64,000 bases of DNA from Albidovulum sp. bin36 (GTDB lineage Bacteria; Pseudomonadota; Alphaproteobacteria; Rhodobacterales; Rhodobacteraceae), in NCBI GenBank assembly GCA_002238565.1, contig MPMP01000012.1:1-64000 (forward strand), read 5' to 3'. Numbering within the stretch: the first letter of the stretch is position 1; each line of letters starts with the position of its first letter. Positions 26,492 through 34,768 of this stretch are shown in pieces. Under the pieces are notes generated by a model. It saw only the letters and a list, made by a program, of their open reading frames with translations. It was not told the DNA's origin and ran no database searches. The position numbers were made by a program, and so were the translations under genes.

Positions 26492-28330
26492 ATGGGACGC
26501 CCTTGCCGCGCGCCGCCACTATCTTCCTTCAAGAATTTCTGCGGCCGCGCGCTTCGCCACGTGGTGGCAGGCGGGGAGGCCTGGGTTGCTCTGATCGGCT
26601 GGCAGGCGGGGGCATACAAGGTCGGCGTGCGCGACGCCTGGATCGGCTGGACGCACGATCAGCGGCTCTCGCGGCTTCATCTCATCGCGAACACCACTCG
26701 CTTTGTCATTCTCGGCGAGGGCTATGTTCCCAACATGGCTCGCGGGTACTTGGGCTGAGCCTGCGGCGCCTGTCCGACGACATGCTGGCGCTGCACGGCT
26801 ATCCCGTGCTCGTCGCCGAGAGCATCGTGGATCCGTCAAGATTTTCAGGCACTTGCTACCGCGCTTCGAACTGGCATGCGCTGGGTCCGACGCGCGGCTA
26901 CTCGCACCGGACCGACGGGTCGGCGCGGTTCACCCACACGGGGCAGCCAAAGGAGGTCTTCGTGCGCGAACTGTTCAAGGGCGCGACCGCCAAGCTGCGC
27001 GGCGAGGATGTGCCGCCGGAGTGGCAGATCGAAAGGGCCGCCGAGCCGCCGCCGGCCGACGACCTGCGGAGCCTTTGCTCCTTTCTCGAGACCGTCGAGG
27101 ATTTCCGCAAGCCGCGCGGCCGACGCTTCGAACTGCGCTGCTATCTCACCATCGCGCTGGCGGCTCGGCTGGCGGGCTATCGCGGCGTGACCGCCTTCGC
27201 CGAATTCGGAGAGCTTCTCAGCGAGGAGCGGAAGGCGACCGCGGGCGGGTTCTGGATCTCCAGCCGCCAAAGCTACGCGACACCCGCGGAAGCGAGCTTT
27301 CGCTACATCTTTTTAAACCAGCCCCCGGATGCTCTAGACCGGGTGCTGCGCGACTGGGCAGCCCACTGCGCCCGCGACGGATGCCGACCGGCCGCCCTCG
27401 ACGGCAAGGACGTGCGCTGCGCGTCGAAGCAGATCGAGGCCGAGCGAGGCATGATGGTTGCGGCGGTCGAGCACAACAGCGGCCTCGTGCTCGGGCAAAC
27501 GCAAATCCCTGAAAAGACGAACGAAATTCCAGCCGTTCGAAACCTGGCGAAGGACATCGGACTGCAGGGACGCGCCGCGGCCCTCGACGCCATGCGCACC
27601 CGGCAGGAAACCGCGCGAAACCCGGTCGAGGATTGCCGCACGGAGACTACCTCGTCACCGCCATCAAGGGCAACTAGGACACCATTCTGGAGGACCTGAA
27701 GGACATCGACTGAACAAGCGAGCCGCTCGAAAGCTGCGAGCCGCTCGACAAGGAGCACGGCCGCATCGAACGGCTCCGCTGCGACCCGGTCGACCTGGCG
27801 GCCCCCGAATGGGACGGTTACTGCGATCTCTACGGACGAAAGCAGGCCATCCGGATCCGCCGAGCGATCGAATCCGTCAAAACCGGGAAAATATCCGAAG
27901 AAACCACCTACTGCCTGACCTCGCTCGACAGGGACAGGGCCGATTCCAGCATGCTGCTCCGCATCGTCCGCGAGCACTGGCCCATTGAGAACCGCCTTCA
28001 CTACGTTCGCGACTGGACATGCGACGAGGACCGCTGCCGGGCGCATGTGCGCCACACGCCGCGCAACCTCGCCTGCCCGGGCAACGCGGCAATCTCCATC
28101 GTTCGCTTCGAGGGCCGGTTTCAATACATGCCCCCGGCCAATCGCTACTACGCGGTCAGGGCGCAGGACGCGATCGAGGCCATTCCAAAGCCCCTGAAGC
28201 GCTCCTGGGCGGGTTGGAAGCAGAACCCGTTGAGCCGCAGCGCCCGCTCGAAGGATTGCTGCGCCCGCAGCCGGCAATTCGCCGGAAAACATCCGCAAAC
28301 TCTCATCCGAGACACTTCGGTCAGCCCCGA
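26492..28330 (+). pseudogene. Decayed ISAs1-family transposase with N-terminal DruA-like (DUF4338) domain
   Basis: Coding homology extends across three frames. 26492-26758 gives WVALIGWQAGAYKVGVRDAW, RLHLIANTTRFVILG, ending in TGA. The next frame continues LRRLSDDMLALHGYPVLVAE, FSGTCYRASNWHALGPTRGY, GQPKEVFVREL: together a DUF4338 domain, the fold of DruA in Druantia. It is followed in frame by an ISAs1 transposase (FLETVEDFRKPRGRRFELRC, ALDGKDVRCASK, MMVAAVEHNSGLVLGQT). A frameshift near 27640 and stops at 27675-27677 and 27711-27713 break it; the tail REHWPIENRLHYVRDW, then CDEDRCR, is the conserved C-terminal ISAs1 block. At least two frameshifts and two stops: not functional. Confidence 0.8.
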
Positions 28331-28393
28331 CAACCGTAGCGATGCTCGCGCCCGTGCGGGAATCCGCAGAAACTAGACTTTTGCGCAGGCCTA

Positions 28394-28740
28394 CCGTTGC
28401 ATTGGAGTCCATTGACAAATTACCGGGAAATTCTCCCTTTGATTCGATTCCGGATCCTGTCGGCGGGGCCCGGCGTTTTTCAAAGTCGAACGGCGGCAGG
28501 CAATCCTATCAAGTCGCGAAGCCTGGCGTTGGCGCCGCGATTTCTATTTTAGGGAATATGCGCGTAAATTGAGCGAAATCGAAATTGAGTTTTTGATCGG
28601 AGGCAGATCTTGAAAATTTCAAATCGAGAAATTTCTGCAGCGGCGGCGCCGCTCGTAATCGCTGAAATCGGCATTAACCACGGCGGAGACTTGGAAGTTG
28701 CCAAGGAGATGGTGAGATTGGCCGCTCAAGCCGGCTGCGA
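28394..28740 (+). repeat. Direct repeat copy 2 (neuB upstream region and 5' end)
   Basis: Second copy of the 347-bp segment at 24681-25027, about 96 percent identical. Here it is continuous with the full neuB gene. Its left end abuts the decayed ISAs1 element. Confidence 0.95.
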
Positions 28741-29638
28741 ATGCGTCAAGCATCAAACGCATTTTGTAGACGACGAAATGACCGAAGAGGCAAAATCAAT
28801 TTTTCCTCCGAATGCGGACGTTTCGATCTGGGAAGTTATGGAAAGCTGCTCGCTAGGACCCGACGGCGAGGTCGAACTCAAGGCGTATGCCGAAAGTCTC
28901 GGTCTGATCTACATTTCAACCCCCTTCTCACGAAAGGCCGCGAATTTCCTATACGAAATCGGCGTTCCGGCATTCAAAATCGGCTCTGGCGAAGCCGATA
29001 ACATCCCGCTCATTAGGCATATCGCCTCCTTCGGCCTGCCTGTTGTAATGTCGACCGGGATGCAGACAGTGGAATCCGTGCGGAATTCGGTACGATGCCT
29101 CGAGAACGCCGGCTTGGATTTCGCATTGCTCGAATGCACTAATTTATATCCTTCGCCGCCCGAGATCGTATCGCTTCAGGGAATCATCGAGCTGCGGAAG
29201 GCATTCCCCGAAGCGGAAATCGGATTTTCGGACCACTCGATCGGGCCTGAGATGGCACTTGCATCCGTAGCGCTCGGCGCATCGATAATCGAACGTCACT
29301 TTACGGACAGCCGCTACCGGGACGGGCCCGACATTTCCTGTTCAATGGATCCGGCGGAACTGAAATATCTGATCGACCGCAGCCGAGAAATCCACAGAGC
29401 GCTTCGCAACAGGAAGGAAAGAACCGTTCCCGAGGAAGACGTCTATCGCTTCGCAAGAGGATCCGTTGTCGCCGACCGCGACCTTCCGGCGGGCCATGTG
29501 ATTTCGGAATCCGACATTTGGACGCGCCGACCCGGGACCGGCGAAATTCCAGGGTACGAATTCGACCGTGTAATTGGCAGAAAGCTAAAACAGGGACGGA
29601 AAAGAAACGATCAGCTGAGCTGGAGCGATTTCAAATGA
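28610..29638 (+). CDS. neuB: N-acetylneuraminate (or related nonulosonate) synthase
   Basis: Condenses phosphoenolpyruvate with an N-acylated hexose to give a nine-carbon acid such as sialic acid. 342 residues: a NeuB TIM barrel (VIAEIGINHGGDLEVAKEM, CVKHQTHF, FKIGSGEADNIPLI, VVMSTGMQT, LLECTNLYPSPP, IGFSDHSIG, ASIIERHFT) followed by a C-terminal SAF/antifreeze-like domain (about 285-342, ARGSVVADRDLPAGHVI). The start is TTG 28610 with GGAGG eight bases upstream. neuC lies 2.8 kb away on the opposite strand. No CMP-sugar synthetase (neuA) is in the window. Sequence alone does not separate sialic from legionaminic or pseudaminic acid; neighbouring NeuC points to a ManNAc-type substrate. Confidence 0.92.
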   Translation: MKISNREISAAAAPLVIAEIGINHGGDLEVAKEMVRLAAQAGCECVKHQTHFVDDEMTEEAKSIFPPNADVSIWEVMESCSLGPDGEVELKAYAESLGLIYISTPFSRKAANFLYEIGVPAFKIGSGEADNIPLIRHIASFGLPVVMSTGMQTVESVRNSVRCLENAGLDFALLECTNLYPSPPEIVSLQGIIELRKAFPEAEIGFSDHSIGPEMALASVALGASIIERHFTDSRYRDGPDISCSMDPAELKYLIDRSREIHRALRNRKERTVPEEDVYRFARGSVVADRDLPAGHVISESDIWTRRPGTGEIPGYEFDRVIGRKLKQGRKRNDQLSWSDFK

Positions 29639-29737
29639 ATTTGATGCGCTGGGGAAATCGTCTTGCCTTGCCGAGCGGCTACGGCGCCCGGGCAAAGACC
29701 GCGCCGCTCCGGCTTGGACGATGTCGCGCCGAGATAG

Positions 29738-31093
29738 CTACTCCCGCGCGTATGCGGTCAGCGGCAAATTATCGAGAGTTTTCCGCGTGGCGCCCCTGTT
29801 GGATTCATGAAATCCGCTCGCGGCGACTTTCATTGCCATATACGACTCCGATGAGGCCAATAGTTGGTTTGCCCGATCAGCCAATGATTCAATCGTTTCG
29901 CATTTGACAACCGCTCCCGCTTCGATCGCCTCGATCGCGGGGTGCTCGATTGTCCAAATGTTGGGTCCGACGAGCACCGGCTTGCCATGAGCAAGAGGTT
30001 CGATAATGTTGTGCGCGCCGGATTTCACGAACCCGCCGCCTACAACCACAATATCCGAAAACGCAAGATAGAAATTCATTTCGCCTAGGCTGTCTCCTAG
30101 CAATGCAGTCGCCAGGGCTAGCGGCTCTTGCCGCGTCAAGGACAAGTCGCGGTCGAAAACTTCAGAACGCCTGGCGAATGCGACTTCGGCGCCCGCAAGA
30201 ATTTCGGCGGACTCGGAAAACCGTTCCGGCGCGCGCGGAATATAGACAAAGAATGGAACCGTACTGCCGGCCTCCCGGCAGCGCGACTCTATCAACTTCA
30301 TTGCAGCGACATATCCCGCATCTTCGCCCGCCACGACGCTGGCGAAAGCAACGACGGGACGGCGATTAAACCCAAGCTTCATTTTCGAAGCAAATTTTCC
30401 CGCGGCCCTAATCGACCGACTCTGCACGGGCTGGTCGAAACGCATTTCGCCGGTTGCCTCGACAAACGGTACGCCCGCATCCCTGAATCGGCCGGCATGG
30501 ACTTCCGACTTGGCGAACGCGCCGGCGACCAGGCTCAATGCATCGCGGCGAAGCGAGCGCCGCGCGCGGTCGCTGTCATAGCTTTTTTTCGGATACTGGG
30601 AATTGCAAAGAAATAACGGAATATCGTGCTTGCTGGCCGCTTCGATCATAACCGGCCAGAATTCGATTTCCATAACGAGCGCGAGCTGCGGGGCGCATTC
30701 GCTGAAAAACCGCTTGAATGCAAATTCGTACTCCAATGGCGCGTACCGTACTACAAGTTTACAGTTTTGAATGCTTGTAGCGAAGGCTCTTTCCGCTTCG
30801 GTTCTGCCTGCAGGCGTCAAGCACGTTACAACGACCCGATAATTTCGATTCAGCAATTCTTCCACTAGAGGAACCGAGGACCTGACTTCGCCTATGGAAA
30901 CGGCATGCACCCACACGGCCCCCGGCAATTTCGGCCCGCGGCCGAACCGTTCCTTCAAGTGCCGCCTGTATCTTGGGTCTTTCAGTCCGCGCTTCCAGAA
31001 GTACAATACCGCGACCGGCATGAAGACGAACCAAGCCAATTTGTACAGCCGCAGTCGAAATTTTAGTCTTGCGGATTTCAGCGTCTCCGCCAC
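29738..31093 (-). CDS. waaA: Kdo transferase, GT30 (WaaA/KdtA), first copy
   Basis: 451 residues. An N-terminal membrane anchor (LAWFVFMPVAVLYF) precedes two Rossmann-like domains of GT30. Motifs: WVHAVSIGEVRSSVPLVEEL, where the Glu is the catalytic base; VMEIEFWPVMI; and the CMP-Kdo binding region VVVGGGFVKSGAHNIIEPLA, with GKPVLVGPNIWTIEHP. It transfers Kdo from CMP-Kdo to lipid IVA in the inner membrane. It begins 5 bp after the end of a second GT30 gene, so both are one operon with neuC. Convergent with neuB. Of the two copies this has the more typical motifs and is the better candidate for the essential enzyme. Confidence 0.9.
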   Translation of the reverse strand: MAETLKSARLKFRLRLYKLAWFVFMPVAVLYFWKRGLKDPRYRRHLKERFGRGPKLPGAVWVHAVSIGEVRSSVPLVEELLNRNYRVVVTCLTPAGRTEAERAFATSIQNCKLVVRYAPLEYEFAFKRFFSECAPQLALVMEIEFWPVMIEAASKHDIPLFLCNSQYPKKSYDSDRARRSLRRDALSLVAGAFAKSEVHAGRFRDAGVPFVEATGEMRFDQPVQSRSIRAAGKFASKMKLGFNRRPVVAFASVVAGEDAGYVAAMKLIESRCREAGSTVPFFVYIPRAPERFSESAEILAGAEVAFARRSEVFDRDLSLTRQEPLALATALLGDSLGEMNFYLAFSDIVVVGGGFVKSGAHNIIEPLAHGKPVLVGPNIWTIEHPAIEAIEAGAVVKCETIESLADRANQLLASSESYMAMKVAASGFHESNRGATRKTLDNLPLTAYARE

Positions 31094-31098
31094 GGAGC

Positions 31099-32427
31099 TT
31101 ACAGACCTTCTTTTGTTTCGCCGGTCGCCGAAGCATGTCCAGCCGGTCGCCCGGCCAAAAGGCGGACGAGTCGCTCGGCGGTTTTTCGCAGCGCGTCGTC
31201 GCCCCTGCCGGCAACGGATTTCGCTCTATCGGCCAAATCTCCGTGATCGGTACCGAGCACAGCTTCCGCCAGTTCACTCTCATCTCGAACCAGCTTAGCC
31301 GCTTTATATTCATGAAACGATCTGTAGTCGGAAGAAAAATTTTCGACGCTGGGGCCATGGAAAATCGCGCAATCGAGGCGAGCCGCCTCGTAAGGGTTGT
31401 GGCCTCCAATTTTCGCAGTCGACCCGCCGATGAATGCGCATGCCGCCAAGCGATACCAAATGCCGAGCTGTCCGTAGGCATCCACCACGCAAGCCTGGGC
31501 CGGAATAGCTTCGGGAACGGCGCCGTCGACCAGGATCTGGCAGGATATGGATCGATTCTCCAAATTCCTTGCAATTTCGCGGCTCCGGGAAACGTTGCGA
31601 GGAACGATTGCAAGAAATGCGTCCGGGCGTTCCTCGAGAATTTTCCGGTGCGCTCCGGCAACAACGGCTTCATCGTCCTCGTGCGTCGATGCCGCAACCC
31701 AAATCCGTCGATTCGAAAGCAGTTCAGCCAGTCGTCGCCTCGCTTTCGGAAAATCGCCAAGCGGCATGCCGCCGGATTTTAGAGAGCCGGCGACGCGAAT
31801 TCTTTGTTCCGGCGCTCCAAGCAAAGCGAATCTTCGCGCCGTTTCTTCGTTCTGGGTCTCGATCACGTCGAACTTTCGGTACAGATCCGAATATACGCTT
31901 CGAACTTTCGACTTGGACTTGAACGAAGCTCTGTTCATTCGCCCGTTGACCAGAGCGAGCGGTATGTCGCGAGCCGCGGTTTCGATCGTCAGGCGCGGCC
32001 AGATATCTCGCTCCGACAAAACCGAGATATCCGGATTCCAATGCTCCAAAAAACTCCGGACGAACTCCGGGCAGTCCATCGGCAGGAACTGATGCCGCGA
32101 GCCTTCCGGCAAGTTGCCGGCGATGGCTTCCGCCGAAGACCGCGACGTGCTCGTAAACAAGATTTCCAGACCTGGAAATTCATCTCGCATCGCCCTCGCC
32201 AGTGAAGTTAGAGCCAGCAATTCACCGACTCCGACGCCGTGCATCCAAGCGAGCGCGCCGTTCGGACGGGCAAGGGACGGCGAACCGAGTTTTTCCCGGT
32301 AACGCTCCGGGTCTTCCTTGCCGCGCCGCAGCCGCCGGCGCACATGCAGCCGCACCAGCGGCGCCGCGTAGCGGGTCAGCACCAGATATAGTGCTAGAAA
32401 TCTGCTATTCCGCGAGTGCTCAGGCAT
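31099..32427 (-). CDS. Second GT30 Kdo-transferase-like glycosyltransferase
   Basis: About 442 residues. An N-terminal hydrophobic stretch (LALYLVLTRYAAPLVRLHV) is followed by GT30 blocks: WMHGVGVGELLALTSLARAM, with the catalytic-base Glu kept; ISVLSERDIWPRL; RVAGSLKSGG; IWVAASTHEDDEAV; and FIGGSTAKIGGHNPYEAARL. ATG 32427 overlaps the neuC stop by 8 bp, showing coupled translation. The motif set is divergent from the neighbouring waaA copy. With neuB and neuC alongside, it may transfer another nonulosonate (a sialic-type sugar) instead of Kdo, or add a further Kdo. That specificity is inference. Confidence 0.85.
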   Translation of the reverse strand: MPEHSRNSRFLALYLVLTRYAAPLVRLHVRRRLRRGKEDPERYREKLGSPSLARPNGALAWMHGVGVGELLALTSLARAMRDEFPGLEILFTSTSRSSAEAIAGNLPEGSRHQFLPMDCPEFVRSFLEHWNPDISVLSERDIWPRLTIETAARDIPLALVNGRMNRASFKSKSKVRSVYSDLYRKFDVIETQNEETARRFALLGAPEQRIRVAGSLKSGGMPLGDFPKARRRLAELLSNRRIWVAASTHEDDEAVVAGAHRKILEERPDAFLAIVPRNVSRSREIARNLENRSISCQILVDGAVPEAIPAQACVVDAYGQLGIWYRLAACAFIGGSTAKIGGHNPYEAARLDCAIFHGPSVENFSSDYRSFHEYKAAKLVRDESELAEAVLGTDHGDLADRAKSVAGRGDDALRKTAERLVRLLAGRPAGHASATGETKEGL

Positions 32428-33556
32428 TGTCCCGGAACGATTTCTGGAGAGGCAGCTCCCAAAATTCCGGCGTCTTAAGCACGTCGATAAATCGTTCCGA
32501 CGCTCTCCCCATGCCGAAAGCCGTATGCGACGGCATTCTGCGTCCCCAGTTCCGCTCCAGAAATTCTTCGATTGCCGCCGAGTCGAATGCGGAGCAATAC
32601 GAAATCGTGCTAGAGGACGAGCGACGCGTTTGCCTCGTGCCGATATCCAGGCTTGGCAAGCCAAGAAACGGCGCCTCCCGGACTCCGACGCTGGAATTGC
32701 CGACCATTGCCTTGGAATTCTTGAGCAGTTCCGAAAAATAATTGAACCTCATCGACGGAATCAGCCTGAACCGCTCGCCGGGCAGGGCATCCAGCGCATC
32801 GAAAATCTTCCCGGATCCGGGATCGTTGTTCGGGAGTATCACGACGAAATTTCTTGCCGATTTTTCCAGCGCGCCGAACAGAGACCGCGCTTGCTCGCCT
32901 ATCGTGTCGATTTCGGAGGTTACGGAATGAAATGCCGCGATTCCGTAGTCGCTGAACGGGATCTCGTAGTGGCGTCGCACTTCTTCTATGGACACTCCCG
33001 ACGGCTTCGCGTGAGCGTCGATCTCCGGCGACCCGATCGTGAAAACGCTGTCGGCCGATTCGCCGAGCTTCAATACGCGTCGCCGCGCCGATTCAGAGCT
33101 AACGAAATGGCAAGTCGCGAGCTTCGTGTTGCAGTGCCGGAACACCTCGTCGATGGTTCCGGAAATCTCGCCGCCTTCGATATGCGCGCAGCGCACGTAG
33201 TTGGTGGCGCATACCAGAGCGCATGCGATGGATTCAACGCGGTCGCCGTGAATGACGGCGAGGTCGGGGCGCCTTCCGACCACGAAATCCGAAAAGCCGC
33301 CAATGGTTTTCGCCAGTACTGCATCCTGCGGGTCGCCGGGCCTCTGATTGAGGAATTCAAAGGCATCCACGCCTTCGAGGCGTGTTACTTCGATTTTCGT
33401 AAGTCCGTACTGTTCCAGCATGTGCATGCCGGTAATGAAGAACTCGACTCTGCATCCGGCGTTTCGCGCTGCAGTTGCCAGCGGCTCGATTTTTCCGAAA
33501 TCGGCTCGCGTTCCCGTAACGAAAAGGATTTTCTTGGTTGAAAGGAAATTATTCAT
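32420..33556 (-). CDS. neuC: UDP-N-acetylglucosamine 2-epimerase, hydrolysing (NeuC)
   Basis: 378 residues with the GT-B-like epimerase fold. Motifs: ILFVTGTRADFGKIEPLATA, PDLAVIHGDRVESIACALV, AHIEGGEISGTIDEVFRH, and VGNSSVGVREAPFLGLPSLD with IGTRQTRR. NeuC converts UDP-GlcNAc to free ManNAc and UDP, supplying the substrate of NeuB. It is the first gene of the minus-strand operon neuC, GT30-2, waaA. The ribosome site is weak. The CMP-activating enzyme must lie elsewhere. Confidence 0.92.
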   Translation of the reverse strand: MNNFLSTKKILFVTGTRADFGKIEPLATAARNAGCRVEFFITGMHMLEQYGLTKIEVTRLEGVDAFEFLNQRPGDPQDAVLAKTIGGFSDFVVGRRPDLAVIHGDRVESIACALVCATNYVRCAHIEGGEISGTIDEVFRHCNTKLATCHFVSSESARRRVLKLGESADSVFTIGSPEIDAHAKPSGVSIEEVRRHYEIPFSDYGIAAFHSVTSEIDTIGEQARSLFGALEKSARNFVVILPNNDPGSGKIFDALDALPGERFRLIPSMRFNYFSELLKNSKAMVGNSSVGVREAPFLGLPSLDIGTRQTRRSSSSTISYCSAFDSAAIEEFLERNWGRRMPSHTAFGMGRASERFIDVLKTPEFWELPLQKSFRDNA

Positions 33557-33658
33557 AATGCTTCGCGCCCGCGCGTATCAAGCGCGCGAGCCAGCGATCG
33601 CCGTTCCGAGCGGCGTTCCCCGACGCGAAACGGCCCGCCCTGTCGAGCCGATTTGAAG

Positions 33659-34768
33659 TCAAAGCGCCGCTGCATATAATTCGCGGTATTCATCCACTCC
33701 CGCTCTGCGCGGATTTGTAGCGCTTAAATGGCTCTTCGCCGCCAGTTCGGCAAGTTTCGGAATATCTTTTCCCTGCGCGCCGAGTTCGCCTAGCCGTTTC
33801 GGCAAGTTCAATTCCTTGTTCAGCATGTCCACCCAATCGAACAAATGCGATTCCGTTCCCGCCGCTTTTTCAAGGTCGCGAATTCGACCCGCCGCCGCCC
33901 GCGCGTTGAATCTCAGCACGTGCGGAAGAACAACCGCGATTATCGCTCCGTGGTGGATGCCGTTTTCTTCAAGCGGCGTCGCCATCGCATGCGCGCCGCC
34001 CAGGCTCTTTTGCAATACCATGCCGCCTTCCAGCGCAGCCATCATCATGTTCCAGCGCGCGGACTTGTTTCGACCGTTTTCGGTTGCAGGCTTCAGCCAT
34101 TTCGCGGCTCGCGCCACGCAGTCCAGCGCGATCGCATCGGCCGGCGGATTTTCGCTTGTGCTCAAATAGGCTTCGATTCCGTGGCTGAGCGCATCGATGC
34201 CGGTAGCGGCCGTCATATCGGGCGGCAAGCTTTCAGTTAGCTCGGGATCGCAGATGACGCAGTCCGCAATCATGTTGAGATCAACGGCGACGCATATTCT
34301 TCCATTCTCCAGCGTCATCACGCAGGCGCGGCCTATCTCCGCGCCGGTGCCCGCAGCCGTCGGAATAGCGATATGCGGCGCCACTTTGCCGATTTTGCGC
34401 AACCCGTCCGAATGAACGCCGTAGTCGGCGAATTCTCCTCCGTGGGAAGCGAGCAATGCCACCGCCTTGGACAGATCCAGCACCGACCCTCCGCCTGCGG
34501 CGACTGCGCAATCGCATTCTTCGCCGGTCCAGAGCTCCAGGCATTCTTTCAGCGAGCTTTCGCTGGGGTTTCGGGTGGCGCGGTCGTAGAGGACATGGCG
34601 GCTTGCGCCAAGGCATGAAAGGACGCGGTCCAAGATTCCGGCCTCGGCAATTCCCCGGTCGGTAATCACGAGCGGATTGCTCGCGCCGAGCCTTCTAATT
34701 TCGTCGCCAAGCAGGGAAATCGCTCCGAAACCGAACTGTATCCTGGTTAGGTACTGGATCAGGCTCAC
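33659..34768 (-). CDS. Iron-containing (group III) alcohol dehydrogenase
   Basis: 369 residues. NAD-binding region AVAAGGGSVLDLSKAVALLA, and IPTAAGTGAEIGRACVM. The metal ligands Asp and three His are in DALSHGIEAY, LQKSLGGAHAMATPL and HHGAIIAVVLPHVL. Members oxidise small alcohols or reduce aldehydes with NAD; close relatives also act as maleylacetate reductases. The ATG overlaps the end of the aldehyde dehydrogenase gene by 4 bp, so alcohol to aldehyde to acid can run within one transcription unit. Substrate unknown. Confidence 0.88.
   Translation of the reverse strand: MSLIQYLTRIQFGFGAISLLGDEIRRLGASNPLVITDRGIAEAGILDRVLSCLGASRHVLYDRATRNPSESSLKECLELWTGEECDCAVAAGGGSVLDLSKAVALLASHGGEFADYGVHSDGLRKIGKVAPHIAIPTAAGTGAEIGRACVMTLENGRICVAVDLNMIADCVICDPELTESLPPDMTAATGIDALSHGIEAYLSTSENPPADAIALDCVARAAKWLKPATENGRNKSARWNMMMAALEGGMVLQKSLGGAHAMATPLEENGIHHGAIIAVVLPHVLRFNARAAAGRIRDLEKAAGTESHLFDWVDMLNKELNLPKRLGELGAQGKDIPKLAELAAKSHLSATNPRRAGVDEYRELYAAAL

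Noticed and set aside
30759-31760. 333-codon frame across the boundary of the two GT30 genes
   Set aside because: Same strand but another frame than both GT30 genes, which have full sets of motifs; a shadow frame.
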